Source: Ophiostoma sp. CBS 140.51 (lineage: Eukaryota > Ascomycota > Sordariomycetes > Ophiostomatales > Ophiostomataceae). Taken from it: 64,000 nucleotides of DNA. Below are positions 47,164-59,033 of the stretch, in pieces. Position 1 is the first letter of the stretch; every line of letters starts with the position of its first letter. Position numbers and translations under genes: made by a program. The stretch is taken from the NCBI GenBank assembly GCA_029298735.1, contig JANSLP010000003.1, forward strand, positions 186,001 to 250,000, read 5' to 3'. The notes beneath the pieces are model-generated. The model ran no database searches. It saw only the letters and a list, made by a program, of their open reading frames with translations, and was not told the DNA's origin.

Positions 47164-50100
47164 GTTTGCAAAGTTGATGAAAAAAGTGGCACTTTGTACG
47201 TCACGAATTGATAAACCCGTGGCGATCGTATATGGTTTGATGGATAAAAACAGCCTGGGCGTTGGCGTTTGCGTTTTGCGTGATAAGAGACGGGATGTTG
47301 ATAGAGATTATAGAGATGAAGAGAAGGAAGATAGTCGTCAACCGTTGATGAGGAAGAATGATAAGGGAGAAAGAAAGATATGAAGTAAAGAAAATAAGGA
47401 AGAAGAGGGAGAGAAAAACAGAGAAAAAGAAGAGCCAAGGGATAAAGTTGCAGGCTTTCTCAAAAGTAGACGATTAGAGGACGAGGCGAGGAACAAAGGA
47501 CGATGCGGAACGAGGGAACGAGGATGTGACTAGACAAGTCCGACAGTTCAATGGGTTTAGAACGGTCAAGCGTAGAACGGAGAAGGCTGTGATTGGCCTC
47601 TAGGTTCTAGGTAGTTAAGCTATGTGTTGGCTCGATGGCAGAAGTAGAAGATGGGTGGGATGGGTGGATGGCGAGAGAATACTCAATCAATATGAGTGGT
47701 TTATTATGGTGAGAGGAAGGGGAGATTGCAGAGAAAAGAAGAGAACAAGAGAAGAAAAGAGGTTGTCTGGTTGGTCGTTATAGAGAGCTCCTGCAAGCTG
47801 ACGTTGGTCGATAGTCTGGTTGTGGTTTGGTTGCTGTGTGTTGTCTGTGATGGTGTGAAGCAGAGATGCAAAGAAAAGGGAAAGAAATGGGAGAAAAGCA
47901 AAGTGTGGAAGGACGGGCTCTTTTAAGCAGAGGGTGAAGGTGGGATCGAGAACAGTCACAGTGTCTTCAGGAAAGAGAGGGGTTGCTCGGGAGAAGGAAA
48001 GGAGGAAAGAGCAGATTGGGGAAGGAACTGACGGGGAAACGCAACCTCACGAACAGGCCACTCATACGGTTCCCCATCCCCCCTTCTTGCCTCATCCCTC
48101 TTTCCTCTGCAGCCAGCCGCAATTCCCGTTTGCTCCAAGTAACTGTGGTGGAGTGTGGTAATGTCTTTGTCGCTCTTTCCCTCTTCTCCTTTTCTTTCTT
48201 CTACCGTTCTTTCCCTTTTCTTCTTTGCTCCACACCAGGTCAGGCGAGCTAAGCTGCGGTGACGTCTCCCATTGGAACGACCCCGAATTACAGTCGCGTG
48301 ACCTGACGCAACCAAGGGGCGGGAAAGGACGACAGTCGCTCTCGCGCACTCAAACACCCCCTCTCTCACGTCTTCGCCGATACAAACGAACAGCGCCGCG
48401 AATACGGAGTAGACGGAGTACTGGTCGTGTAGACGGCGTGTGGTCTCGCTGGTGGCCTTTCTTTTTCCACACCCCGAGACGATGACCCCTTCCTTGCCAT
48501 CCGGCCATTTCCTCACCTTCCCCAACAGAATTCCAAGAGGCTACAGTAGCATGATGCAAATCAAGAAGGGAAATAACACAGTTCGTCCTTTCCTGCTCAC
48601 CTTGGCCCCCCTCATCTCTTCCCCTCCGTCACTTCTGGTACATTCTGCCCTCATCCCCCTTCCCATGGATCGGCGGCTTGGGATGTAGCCTCCGTCTGGA
48701 ATGCCATTTCCCCTCTTGACGAAACTCTGGCGCCGTCAAACAAATTCCAATCCCAGTATATCCCAACATTTGCTTTAATGTTCTTCCGTCCAAGTTTGAA
48801 TGTACCTCTGTAAGCTCCCCGCATAACGTGTGCCTCTAAAGGTTGGCTGGTTCGTACTGGTTCCTGTGCCTGTATTATCGCCATCCGTCAATGTACCTAT
48901 CTCTCTTCGTTTATCGTTCACCTTTAATCTCAATTCCAATTGCTATCATGACTCAACTGGCATCAAACGAATCACCTAGCAGACGATGACGATGAGATTG
49001 AGACAATCTCCAGTATCACGCCTCACACGCCTCTTTACTCTGCAGAAAAGGCCCCATAAATTCGCTCGCCCTCTCCTTCTGTGACATCAGCCTGGACCCA
49101 CTCTAGCTTTTTCTTCCCGATCGCTCCTGCCCTCGCTGCCCTCTTGCTTCCTGAAGTCTGCTCTTTCCCTCTCCACTTTGTCAGTCCCAAATCTGCACCC
49201 GGGTCATTCTTCCTACGCCCCGACAAAGTGTAAATGTGTAAAAGTGGTTGGTACAAGTACTTTGGCTCTGGTAGCCAAAGAGCGGAAAATGAAACTGTGG
49301 TGGGAGAGAGCGAGAGGGTGGCCCGACTCTGGCTTGCTCTCACGTTGTTCTCTCACAAACCAGAACCCATGCAGGCCCATGCACACCCATGCAATACCCC
49401 GCAAAATTGGCCCACGCTAGTGTCGCCTGTCGCAGAAAAAGGGCAAGAAAAGAAGGGAGTGGATCCGATGGTTGTTCTCTGGTAAATATGGGGCCACCTC
49501 TCGCACTTCTTCTCCCACTGAAGACGGGCCCAACTGATCTGTGTTTCTCGCTGTTTCCATGTCTTCTGGCCCCAAAACGCCGCCACCACATTCCTCTTCT
49601 TTCTGGCCCCCACTGCAAAAGTGCCCGCGTGAGCAGTGATCATGAACGAACAAAGAAGCGATGATGCCAGACGCCGTCCCAACCAAGCCAGCTTTGGCGC
49701 TCAACCCTTGACTGTCCATTCTCCGTCGTTCTTATTTGCCCTTTTGCTGTTTTTTAATCACTTTGCAGTTGCCTTTTGAGCACACAATTTGCCCAGATGA
49801 CCTCTCTGACTCGTTTGAGTGGGACAAACTGTCCTCTTTCGAATCGTTTCTGCCTTCTCTTCTGCATACCCCATCGTCTAAAACATCTTACGATGGAGCA
49901 ATTCCTGGCCTAGAACCAACGTCCAGAGTAATTCCAGGGCCAGAACCAGACTGACCAGGCTGTTATCCCACTCTTCATCCCACGGGATGCCACCTTTTTC
50001 TTTCTCCCACCCCTCCTTGTATCTCTCGGCTTTCCCCTTTCCTGCCAAGCTACTCCTCTTATCTCTCGTTTTAAGGTTTGAAGCTGTAGCTCTTCAATTG

Positions 50101-52273
50101 TAAAAGTCAATTCAGGAACAGGATGTCAACAGAGCGGCCTAGATAGGGGACAGGGCTGAAAGCTGTCGTGGGAGTCATACCCGTTATCCATGTCGTAAAG
50201 TGACGGGGTACAAACGAGACCTCTTTCCCTCTCTCTCTCCACTTTCCAAACGCAGCACGCGATCACGCGCATGGGCGCCCCGCCTGCGCAACAAGGCACT
50301 GCCGGCGCCCGTTCTTGTCTTGCCCCACCAGCCTCTTGCCAATACCCTGCCAGACAAGACAGCTTCGTTCTTTTGAGATAGCAGCGGAGCAGCACCGAAA
50401 GCTGAATAACGGACAGGTCCCAAGGGTCCACGGGGAAAAGATGGCTTAGAAGTTGCCAGAAAATGACACTTTTGGCAAACCGGCGATGTTTTTCCAGTCT
50501 GTTCATTATCCCGTCTGCCTATCTCTCAGCGCTCTCCAAACTCCCCTTTGCCCTCCTCCACAGACGCCCACTTTGGGTGAGTCAATGGGAGGTCACAAGA
50601 CACCTTACTCGTCGTTTGCTCCTTCCTTCTCCAAATTGTTGAGGAAGGCTGGATGGGAAAGAGCACCCAAGCTATGACGTCCCTAAACAATTGCCGGTGA
50701 CAAACTGCAACACGCTGAAACTCAATTCGGGGAATTGTCTTCTGTCTTCTTAGACATGTCTGGCGATCAATTGGAGCTGCGAAAGGCTTCTCTTAGAGCA
50801 CTCTGTTTTGCATGCCACGTAGCAAACGGTCACTTTGAAGAGGGTTGCTGGAATGGCGCCCAAGAAGGCTGGGCCTGGCCTCTCTCCTCCTTCCCCAAAG
50901 TGCAATGCACTTTCCCGGTCTGTACTTGCGATGTGCCTCCTCGTGAAGCCATATTTCAAATGATGTGCACTTTCCTGTGCACGACAGGCAGGAACATGTC
51001 TGGCCAGGCAAAGCCAGACTCTTGAAAGACGGGCCCATAAAAAGCAGTGGCGTGACAGCATTTAACGATGGGGAAACACAAGAAAGAAAGAAACGGCAAG
51101 AGCGACGTACGACAGATTCACCAAGACACGGCACAAGCTGTGCTGCAACAGGCAGAATGGGGACAGACAGCTTTATCGGTGTGCAGGGGTTACGATAAAG
51201 CTTGTGAGCACGAATGACTTTTGTAAGTGGGCCCTCCTATCTGTCCCCGTCAGCCCGTGATAGACAACGAAAATTCTCCACTATGACATAGCTCGTTCTG
51301 ACGGACACTCCTGCTGCGATTGACCCTCGAGCTTCCTGCCCGACATCGGAAAGCAAAAGCAAATGGCTAGGCCCAGACACTACACTCTCCATACCCACGA
51401 GAACATCGCCGAGGCTCGACCGCTGTTACTACGATATTATCGAGGAATTACGAGGTAGTTCGAGAACGGTCGAGTCTGAAATTGTAGATAGTTGCAATTG
51501 ACGATACCGTATCGTGCCGAAAGCTAACCTGCACGAAGTGTCCGAAGTTCCGACAGGTCACCGGGAGCATCATCAACGGAGAGATCCGGAAAGATACGTT
51601 AACAACAACCTCTCATGATGGCAAATGAGCATCAAAGTCGGCGTTTGACCTTTACCTCGTTGCTGCCTCTGCCGACACTGCCGCGAAATGAATAACACTT
51701 AATAGATTTGATTATGGATTTTTAAACTTTGTCGAAGAGACCGCGCCTCCGACATTGGCAGCTGCCTTGTTGTGGTCATGTCAGGCACTATTCAAACATG
51801 ACAGATAGACAAAGCAAAAATAAGAAACAAAATAAGTGAGAACAGTGGAGATGTGGCAGCCGACAGACAGAAGTTGTCGATAGAGTGTTCTCAGAAGCAA
51901 ACGAAGGATCTTGAACCAGATCATTGTAAACGGGTCTATCCTTACTTTGTAAACACGTTGCAAGGAGATATGGCTATACCCATAGACTCACAGATCTAAA
52001 ACAACACTGTAGATGATGGGTTTCAGTTTGACTTTTTTATTAACAGCTAGACAAACAAGGAATGCCCCAAAAGGTAAAAGAACAAAATGACGCCCGGATC
52101 CAAGAAAGCGATAAATAAATAAAAAACGGACAAAAAAAATGACTGGCTATGACTTGTCTTACAACTGACGTATGTGTATGTTTTATGCAAAAGAGTATGA
52201 GCTTTTCAACTTTCTCTTTTTACTCATTTTCATGAACTCCCTTCTCCCACTCTATCCACCCCTTACACCTCGC
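47164..52273. other. 5.1-kb stretch without a recognisable gene
   Basis: Upstream of the STF2-like gene and downstream of KEX1 (both -). It includes the STF2-like leader (purine-rich on the + strand, about 47280-48040) and a pair of ACGGAGTA motifs at 48403-48420. Frames are short, mostly non-ATG or low complexity. No tRNA, rRNA or transposon recognised. The KEX1 3' UTR accounts for only the last few hundred bases. Confidence 0.45.
48403..48420. repeat. Paired TACGGAGTA / ACGGAGTA motif
   Basis: TACGGAGTAGACGGAGTA: two near-identical octamers 9 bp apart in the gene-free stretch upstream of the STF2-like gene. Single copies occur at 54918, 55096, 29472 and 24563, and in inverse form at 58102, all between genes. 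Confidence 0.5.
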
Positions 52274-54304
52274 CTACTTACTACCATCCTTCTTGTCTGC
52301 ACCGTTTGATGCAGGCTTCGCCTTGCCATCATCATTTTCATCCTCGTCACTGTCACCGCCCAGGCTATACCGCCGGTCTTCCTCGGTCGGTGTTGTTGCG
52401 TGCAGGTCGTCCAGCTCGTTCTCGTCAAAGTCGCCAGCCTCCAGGTCACGGTTGGACCGACGCAGACCAAAGCTCTCAAGGCGGGAGCCGCTACCGTTGC
52501 CATTTCCGTTTCTGTTGTTGGACCCACCCTGCATCATAGGCAGACGGGTGTCCGACGACGAGGCACCGTTGGCAACGTTGCGGTAGCCTGCACGGCTGGC
52601 CTTGCGACGCTCACGCCAGACATAGTAGCCCCATGCCGTAGCGGCCACAGCGACAATGACCAGCACAATCTCGCCGCTCTTGCGGTAGGCTGCCCACTTG
52701 GCCTTATCGAGCTTCGCCTTTTCAGCAGCCTGCTGGGAGGTGCTGTTGCCAGCGGCGCCACCGACGGACGTCTCGGCGCCCTTTTCGCCGTCCAGACGGG
52801 AATCGGTGGGCTTGCCGCCGATGCTGCTAATGTCCACGTCCATGAAACGGTCGAGCATGTCGCGTGTGCGGCGGGGGTGATCAAAGGGGACCATGTGGGA
52901 CGAGTTGTAGAAGAGAACATAGGTAAGGTTGCGGGCCTCCTGCCAGAAGCCGGCCTTTTCGCCCTCGAAGGTCCATTCACGGCGCGGTGCCCAGTTACCG
53001 GGGCTCAGCTCGAAGCCCTTGCCGCCGTTCCACTGCATATTGCTAATGAGCGCCTCAGTGCCCAGGTGGTTGCAAATCAGATCCTCGGCACCCGAGAAGA
53101 GCACAATGGGTACTTGGGCCAACAAGTCGGGCAGGAACGTGATGGAAGCCTGCGACTGGCGATCACGGAACTGCGAACCGACGTTGCCGTTGCACTCGGA
53201 CCAGCCCGTGTTCTTGTTGGGGTTGATGTGGAGGGCAGCAATGACATCGGCACGGCGCAGGTAGGGGGTTAGGTACTTCAGGTCTGGGGGCCAGTTCATG
53301 CCACAGCTCGGGTAGCTATCGCGCAGGCGGACATCGTACATGTTGATGCAGTCCTGGTCGCTGCCCTTGTTGAGGCTAGTCTGCTGGAGGAGCTGCTGCA
53401 GGATGCTCTCGCACGCGGGGGTGTCGACGCTCTTGACTGTGCCCGCAGCCAGTTGCTTGAGGCAGATGCGGCGCTGCTGTTCGAGCTGCTGGGCGACGTT
53501 GGAGTCCTTGGCAATCAGGTTCTTCTCGTAGGCAAAGTCGAGGTATGCCTCGTACTGCTCGGGTGGCGAGATCCAGCCGTTGCCAATGAGCAAGCCCTTG
53601 AGCTGCCACTGCTTCTCGGCCTCCGTCTTCTTGTTGCGCTCGAGGATGTACTTGGCAATGTAGGGGATGTGCTGGCCAGCAAAAGACTCTCCAGCGAGGT
53701 AGAGCTACAGCAGGTTAGTATTTGACTGGGGGCAACGTCTATCGAGGTCGTTTGGGGGGTGGCTCACATCATCGTGCTCGTACTCGGGGAAGAGGGCGAA
53801 CCACTTCTCCAAAAACGTAATAAACTGCGCAGCCATCTCGTCCAGCTCATGGACGTAGCTGTCCGTGTCGACATAGCTAAAGCCCGTGCCAACAGGGTTG
53901 TCGACAAACATAACATTGGCAAACTCGTTCCAGGCGCCGTCGTTGTACACAAGCGTGTTCTCGTCCTTGAGGCGGTAGGGGCCGAGCTCCATCATGGCAC
54001 CATCCTCGGAACTACAACCGGGACCACCGTTGAGCCAGATGACTGTCCGTTGCCGGTTGGCAATGTGTTTGTTTTGAAAGTGCCAGAAGAACATGTTGCC
54101 ATTGTGTTCGGGTGTGATCTCGATATGGCCGGCATGCATCTTCAGGAGTGGTCCTGGCGGCGCACCGGGAAGCGAATGGACAAAGTAGTCGCCGGCGGAC
54201 GCGGCCTGTACGCCGCCCGCAAGGAGAGACACTGCCGTGGCGGCTGCAGCGGCAGCGATGGCCGGCCACCTCCGCCATGATGACGGTCGCGTGGCAGCAA
54301 CCAT
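52274..54304 (-). CDS. KEX1: Pheromone-processing serine carboxypeptidase Kex1
   Basis: Golgi membrane carboxypeptidase that trims C-terminal Lys/Arg from Kex2-cleaved precursors such as pheromones. Exons 54304-53768 and 53704-52274 (63-nt intron, GTGAGC...GTAG) give 655 residues. A signal peptide lies within about 1-35 (hydrophobic AIAAAAAATAVSLLAGGVQA). The substrate-binding loop TVIWLNGGPGCSSEDGAMME is intact. The triad is Ser186 (LAGESFAG), Asp387 (FSGAEDLICNHLG) and His449 (NSSHMVPFDHPRR). A single membrane helix at about 524-542 (EIVLVIVAVAATAWGYYVW) is followed by a long cytosolic tail rich in Asp/Glu and Asn/Gly, normal for Golgi retention of Kex1 homologues. The intron interrupts the codons just before the active-site serine block, so the unspliced mRNA is non-functional. 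Divergent from SFM1. Confidence 0.96.
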
Positions 54305-55823
54305 TGTGGTGGTCTCGGGGAAGGGTGAAGTTCGGACGAATCGGGTCGGTTAGGGAGAGAGTAAAGTGTCAATCGACCATGCGCGACGGCGATCAGTGTC
54401 GCTGGGGTTGCGACTGTGAGTCGTCGTCAAAGGGCACACGCTGGTCGTGGCCGAGGAAAGGAGATCGAGGTGTGTCGTGGAGAGATTCGCCGTCGATCGA
54501 TGGATGAGGTCGATGTCGATGAGAAGGAGGTCGACTGTTGAGATAGGGAGAAGGCCAGGCCGAGAAATAAGACAGAAAGGACAAGAATGCCAGGAGCCCC
54601 AAAAACTGCCCCAAAAAAGAAACGTAGTAGAAAAGACGAAAGAAGGAATTCTGAAACGAAAATAGAAAACGCCGCCTGGATGGATCTGGAACCAATCCCC
54701 GGTTGGGCCTATTCGCCTATTCGCTTTCGTCGTCAATAGTGCACAGTAGGCTCGTCGAGAGCACCTGTGAAGATGGAGTAAAGAAAGAAGAGAAAAGGGG
54801 GACCCTCCTCGAGATGGAGAAAAACGTGGAGATGATTGAAAAAAAGAAACAAGGCAGCGCCGGATTGAGAAGAGAGAGAGATTGAGAGTGAAAGAGGAAG
54901 GCGGCTCGGATCTCCAATACGGAGTAGGTGTCCTTGCGCATGCGCAACAGCGGGAAGGAGCAGAAGTGGTCATGGTGGATAATCCTCTCGAGATGCTAAG
55001 CTCCAGTTGCCGTCTGAGAAAGAGCTGACGCAGCGTGAGCGATAGTGATATTACGACGCAGCAACCAGAAAATGTAGGTGCCTTGGGCGCTGTAATACGG
55101 AGAAATCTCTGTTTATTTTAGGGGGCCTGACCGTTGTGGCTGGCACGGTTCGCCCCTTCTCTCTCAACGCAGTGGACCACGAACCAAATTGGGCAAAATA
55201 AGTGGGCCTATGAGTTCCGGAAGCAATTCTCGACGCAGCAAAAGAAGGCGCGCTAGCAGGGTAGGGCGGTTTACAGTGGAGGGAAGGGGGCTGTCAGTGG
55301 GTGTCGGCCAGGAAGTCAACAGCGAACCCAACAGCGCCAAACGGCCAACAGAGCCGTGAACTTAGATTAAGCTGCTGTAGCACGACAGGTCTATCGCCGA
55401 AAAGAGGCATAAATAGGTGCCGTTCCAGTCGGTGGGAAAGGTAGATGGAGGGGAGAAAAGTGTGCCTCGTAAAGATATGGATAGAAAAGGTAGAGAAGGT
55501 TGTTCTGTCTTCATCGCGACTGCCTGATGTGTTTTATCTTGTTGCGTTCGTTTTATCTGGGCAATTCGAGACGAGCCAGGGGGCAGGAGCCGCGAGGATC
55601 GTGCTTCCGGTCCAGATGGGTACGGATAATTGGATGGCCCACTTTTAGATTATGTAATTTCGAGATTTGATATGGAGGGGCCAGAAATTTTTATGAAAGC
55701 TAGCAACAGTGAAGCTTGAGATGAATTGAAGAACCATTGCAGAGCTCAATTATACTCGACTTATCGACTGAATAGACACTTTTTCGAAGCCAATTACCTC
55801 CAAAACCCACCAAACTTCGCAAA
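54305..55823. promoter_or_regulatory. Divergent KEX1 / SFM1 intergenic region
   Basis: 1.5 kb between the two start codons. TACGGAGTA occurs at 54918-54926 and TACGGAGA at 55096-55103. Otherwise short frames without features, probably leaders and promoters of both genes. Confidence 0.45.
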
Positions 55824-56617
55824 ATGGGCAAGACATACATCGTTGAGCACCTCGACGAGGAATTGGGCCAGTGGTCCGAGCTCGAGTACATCACCATTGC
55901 ACGCGAGACGGGCAACTTTTGCCTGTCGTCCATTCCGGACAGTCTGAAGGCAACCCTGCCGCAGAAGCTCAAGGACACGCCCGGCTTTGTGGCCGAGACT
56001 CGCAGCGTTGAAGAGGTGTACGGTCAAGACCCGGCGTTGAAGGCCCGTGTATGCCTGTTGGACCCCGCGGCCACGCAGGAGTTGACGCCTGAGGACGGCG
56101 AGGTTTTCGATGTGTTCCTGTTTGGCGGTATCTTGGGTGATGACCCGCCGAGAGGTAGGCCGATGCATACTCAAATCATTATCTCGCCCTGTCGCAAACC
56201 CCGCTAACGAATAGACCGCACGTCTGAGCTCCGCAAGAAAGGCTTTACTGGCCGCCGTCTTGGCCCGAAGCAGATGACGACAGACACGGCCGTCCGTGTT
56301 ACGCGCATTGTGGCCGAGCAGAAGAGTGAGTCAAACAAGTGTGCGAGGATAATTTGAACTCGGTGTGCTAACGACAACAGTCGCCCTCGACGACATCCCC
56401 TACCTCGACTTCCCTGAGCTCAAGTTCAACGAGCACGAGAGCACGCAGATGCCCTTCCGCTACGTCAAGGGCGACGACGGCAAGCCCATTATGCCGGAGG
56501 TACGATAATTTCAACGAAAGAGAACATTAGAGCAGTGGGGGCACAAGACTAACAAACCAGGGCATGGTCGACTTGATCCGCAAGGACTCGGACAAGGCCA
56601 TTGACGACCTCTTTTAG
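55824..56617 (+). CDS. SFM1: SPOUT-family protein arginine methyltransferase Sfm1
   Basis: Four exons: 55824-56154, 56215-56325, 56381-56499 and 56561-56617 (introns of 60, 55 and 61 nt, all GTNNGN...AG with CTAAC branch sites), giving 205 residues. Yeast Sfm1 methylates an arginine of ribosomal protein Rps3 (uS3). It belongs to the SPOUT (knotted) methyltransferases (DUF431), not the usual PRMT fold. Conserved wording spans the splice junctions: YIVEHLDEELGQWSELEYI, RVCLLDPAATQELTPEDGEVFDVFLFGGILGDDPPR|DRTSELRKKG, RRLGPKQMTTDTAVRVT, FPELKFNEHESTQMPFRYV, PIMPE|GMVDLIRKDS, DDLF. The FGGILGDDPPRDRT block is the cofactor-binding region of the family. Cytosolic. The assignment is strong because every exon continues the family alignment in phase. 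Confidence 0.93.
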
Positions 56618-56949
56618 AGAGTGGCCAACGCCAAATCCAGCAACATCGAATACGACGACAACGAAAACGCGACATTTAAACAAATAGACAACTATGATTA
56701 CATTTCCCGGTGACGGTGTATTATCAACGGGGTAGTTATTACCAAATTTGGCTTCAGTTGAAAACTGCCGATACGATGGCCAGTGTGCATTATCTTATCT
56801 CCCCAACCCAGCGGCCAACCCCGCGCTTCCTATCGAGCTCCAACACATAACACAACCCGACACACATCGTCCCATAACCTCATGCGACAAGTGACGAATT
56901 CAATCTCACTTTTACACACATATACACATTTAACGATCTGTGACTCAAC
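56618..56949. other. Intergenic region before the dihydroorotate dehydrogenase
   Basis: 332 bp, AT-rich. No gene seen; it contains the SFM1 3' UTR and a short promoter for the next gene. Confidence 0.4.
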
Positions 56950-57972
56950 ATGTCCCTACCACCACCTCTCTCGATCGATCCCCCGCTGCTCAACACGGCG
57001 AACCCGTGGGCAACGGACCTCGCCGATCTTACCAAGCTCTACAACTGCCCGCACACCGGCGCCGTGACCACGCGCACATCGCTTCTCGATGGCTTCGGCC
57101 ACAACCCAGAGATTCACCAGTTTGCATTTTTCGATGCCGCCACACACGACCCAGCCGCGACTGCAGAGACAAAAGCCAACAGTGCCAGCCTCAACACTTT
57201 AGGGTACAGCCCGATAACACTCGACGAGTACCTGAGCTTCATCAAGACGATCGCTGAGTCGCGCACGACTACATCCAAACCAAAAGGGTTCTTGGTCTCT
57301 GTGACGGGTGGCCCAGACGATGTGGCCGAGTGCTACAAACGTATTGCGGCCGTTCAGAGCGCACTGCCAGATCCTAGCGGCGTCCCGCTCGCCATGGAGG
57401 TCAATCTCAGCTGTCCCAACATTCCCAACAAACCGCCCCCGGCGTACGACGGCACAGCACTGCTGTCCTACCTAACGGCCATTCAGTCGGCAGTGACGGC
57501 TGTTTCCGAAGTTGAGGGCAGCACTGTGATCCCCTTTGGCTTCAAGACGCCGCCGTACACGCATGCTGGCCAGTTTGACGTCTTGGTGGGAGCGCTACGG
57601 GCTGCGGCCGCCAACAGTTCGACCGGTGTGTGTCCCATCACTTTTCTGACGGCGACCAACACGTTGGGCTCGTGTCTGGTTATGACGACCGAGGACTCCG
57701 ACCCAACGCCGGCTCTGCCTGGCGGCGGCATTGGAGGTATGGCAGGCGCGCCTCTGCACCCCATCGCACTGGGCAATGTGTCAACCCTGCGCAAGCGTCT
57801 GGATGCAGAGCCGGCCGCGCTAGGTCATATCCAGATCATCGGGGCGGGCGGCGTGTCGGATGCCGCTGGGTTTGGGCGGATGAAGAGTGTGGGCGCGTAT
57901 GCGGTTGGCGTCGGTACGGAGCTGGGCATTCACGGTGTGGAGGTTTTTGGTAAAATCCGAAGGAAGTCATAA
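56950..57972 (+). CDS. Class 1A dihydroorotate dehydrogenase (fumarate type)-like
   Basis: Single exon, 340 residues. Class 1A enzymes are soluble, use FMN and reduce fumarate while oxidising dihydroorotate to orotate. Key motifs: NLSCPNIPNKPP with the class 1 catalytic Cys (about Cys155) between two substrate-binding Asn; FGFKTPPYT with the FMN-contacting Lys; TATNTLGSCLV; GGGIGGMAGAPLHPIALGNV; and the phosphate-binding IIGAGGVSDAAGF and GAYAVGVGTELG. Class 2 mitochondrial enzymes have Ser at the catalytic position and an N-terminal membrane anchor; neither is present here. Filamentous ascomycetes normally make pyrimidines with the class 2 enzyme, so this is probably an extra enzyme, possibly of another substrate. 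No targeting sequence is evident, so it should be cytosolic. Confidence 0.9.
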   Translation: MSLPPPLSIDPPLLNTANPWATDLADLTKLYNCPHTGAVTTRTSLLDGFGHNPEIHQFAFFDAATHDPAATAETKANSASLNTLGYSPITLDEYLSFIKTIAESRTTTSKPKGFLVSVTGGPDDVAECYKRIAAVQSALPDPSGVPLAMEVNLSCPNIPNKPPPAYDGTALLSYLTAIQSAVTAVSEVEGSTVIPFGFKTPPYTHAGQFDVLVGALRAAAANSSTGVCPITFLTATNTLGSCLVMTTEDSDPTPALPGGGIGGMAGAPLHPIALGNVSTLRKRLDAEPAALGHIQIIGAGGVSDAAGFGRMKSVGAYAVGVGTELGIHGVEVFGKIRRKS

Positions 57973-59033
57973 ACGTAGACGCGAGGGTTTTTAGTTGGGG
58001 CATCGGATAAACGAGCGAATCGCATAGCAATGAACTTCATTCAAGATATACTTTTAACTCTTTTGGATTACCCCTGCATCCGTTGACGGCATCCGTGCCT
58101 CCTCCGTAAACGGCGCGGCACTTGCAGCGCCGACAAGTAACTTAGAGCCGTTGGAAGCATCTGATAATTATTGAAAATGGTGTTTTGTTGCAGCTCTTGG
58201 GTTTGTGTGTGGAGATTGTATGGAGCTGCCCCGGCATCGAAAGCCGACCGATGAGCCGCGATGCTATCTGCTATCAATCAGCGACTGCACATCTGCACGT
58301 CTGCGCTATCAGCGACCCCTGTCCACCACCAATTCACCGCTAGACCTGCCTGTTTTGGGCCAGTGACACGGCGGCAACAGGCGGCCCAAGGTCTGGGGGA
58401 ATCGGTGGTTGAGGGCCTTAGCTCGCCGACAGGGCCACACTTTGAGACACCTGTGTGGACAGCTCGGCAGGCAAACTTCAATAAAAAGCCTTCACGGCTT
58501 ACCAAGCTGCGACTCCGGAGGCGTGTTCCTGCCTCTTTTGTCTTCGACCTAGCGACATCCAGGCACAGCTTTGACGTTTGTGACTGACTCGTGCGCACGC
58601 CCTGCGACAGCACTTTGTTCGGGGATTTTGCCCGTACCGACCGACAGCTCCTTCCCATCCTCTTGCTACCGACCAAAAACAGCATTCTTTTCCTTTTTAT
58701 TATTTCCTACTTCGACTCAACTGGCTCTTTTCTCCCCTTTTCACCCTTTTTAACCCGAATCGATCCTTATAAGGAAAGAATGGCCGGTCTCTCTCGCGAC
58801 TTTTTACCATTCAGCATCTTGGCCATCTAATCAGGTCAAAATTGACGACATACAAAGTACCAACTTTCTAATCGTCCGCCTCACACTACGATAAGCCACT
58901 TCCTGATCGGCCGACTCGTCCGACGACATCACATCTTCGAATATCTTTGAACATCTTTAAGCATCATTAGCCTGGAATGTATCCCATTGGTTGAGATCTT
59001 CGACTTCTCACGATTCTGTCCGAACCTCCAATC
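57973..59033. other. Intergenic region before the MFS gene
   Basis: 1.06 kb with a CTCCGTA motif (58102-58108) and pyrimidine-rich patches at 58650-58760. No supportable gene; promoter and leader of the MFS transporter. Confidence 0.4.
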
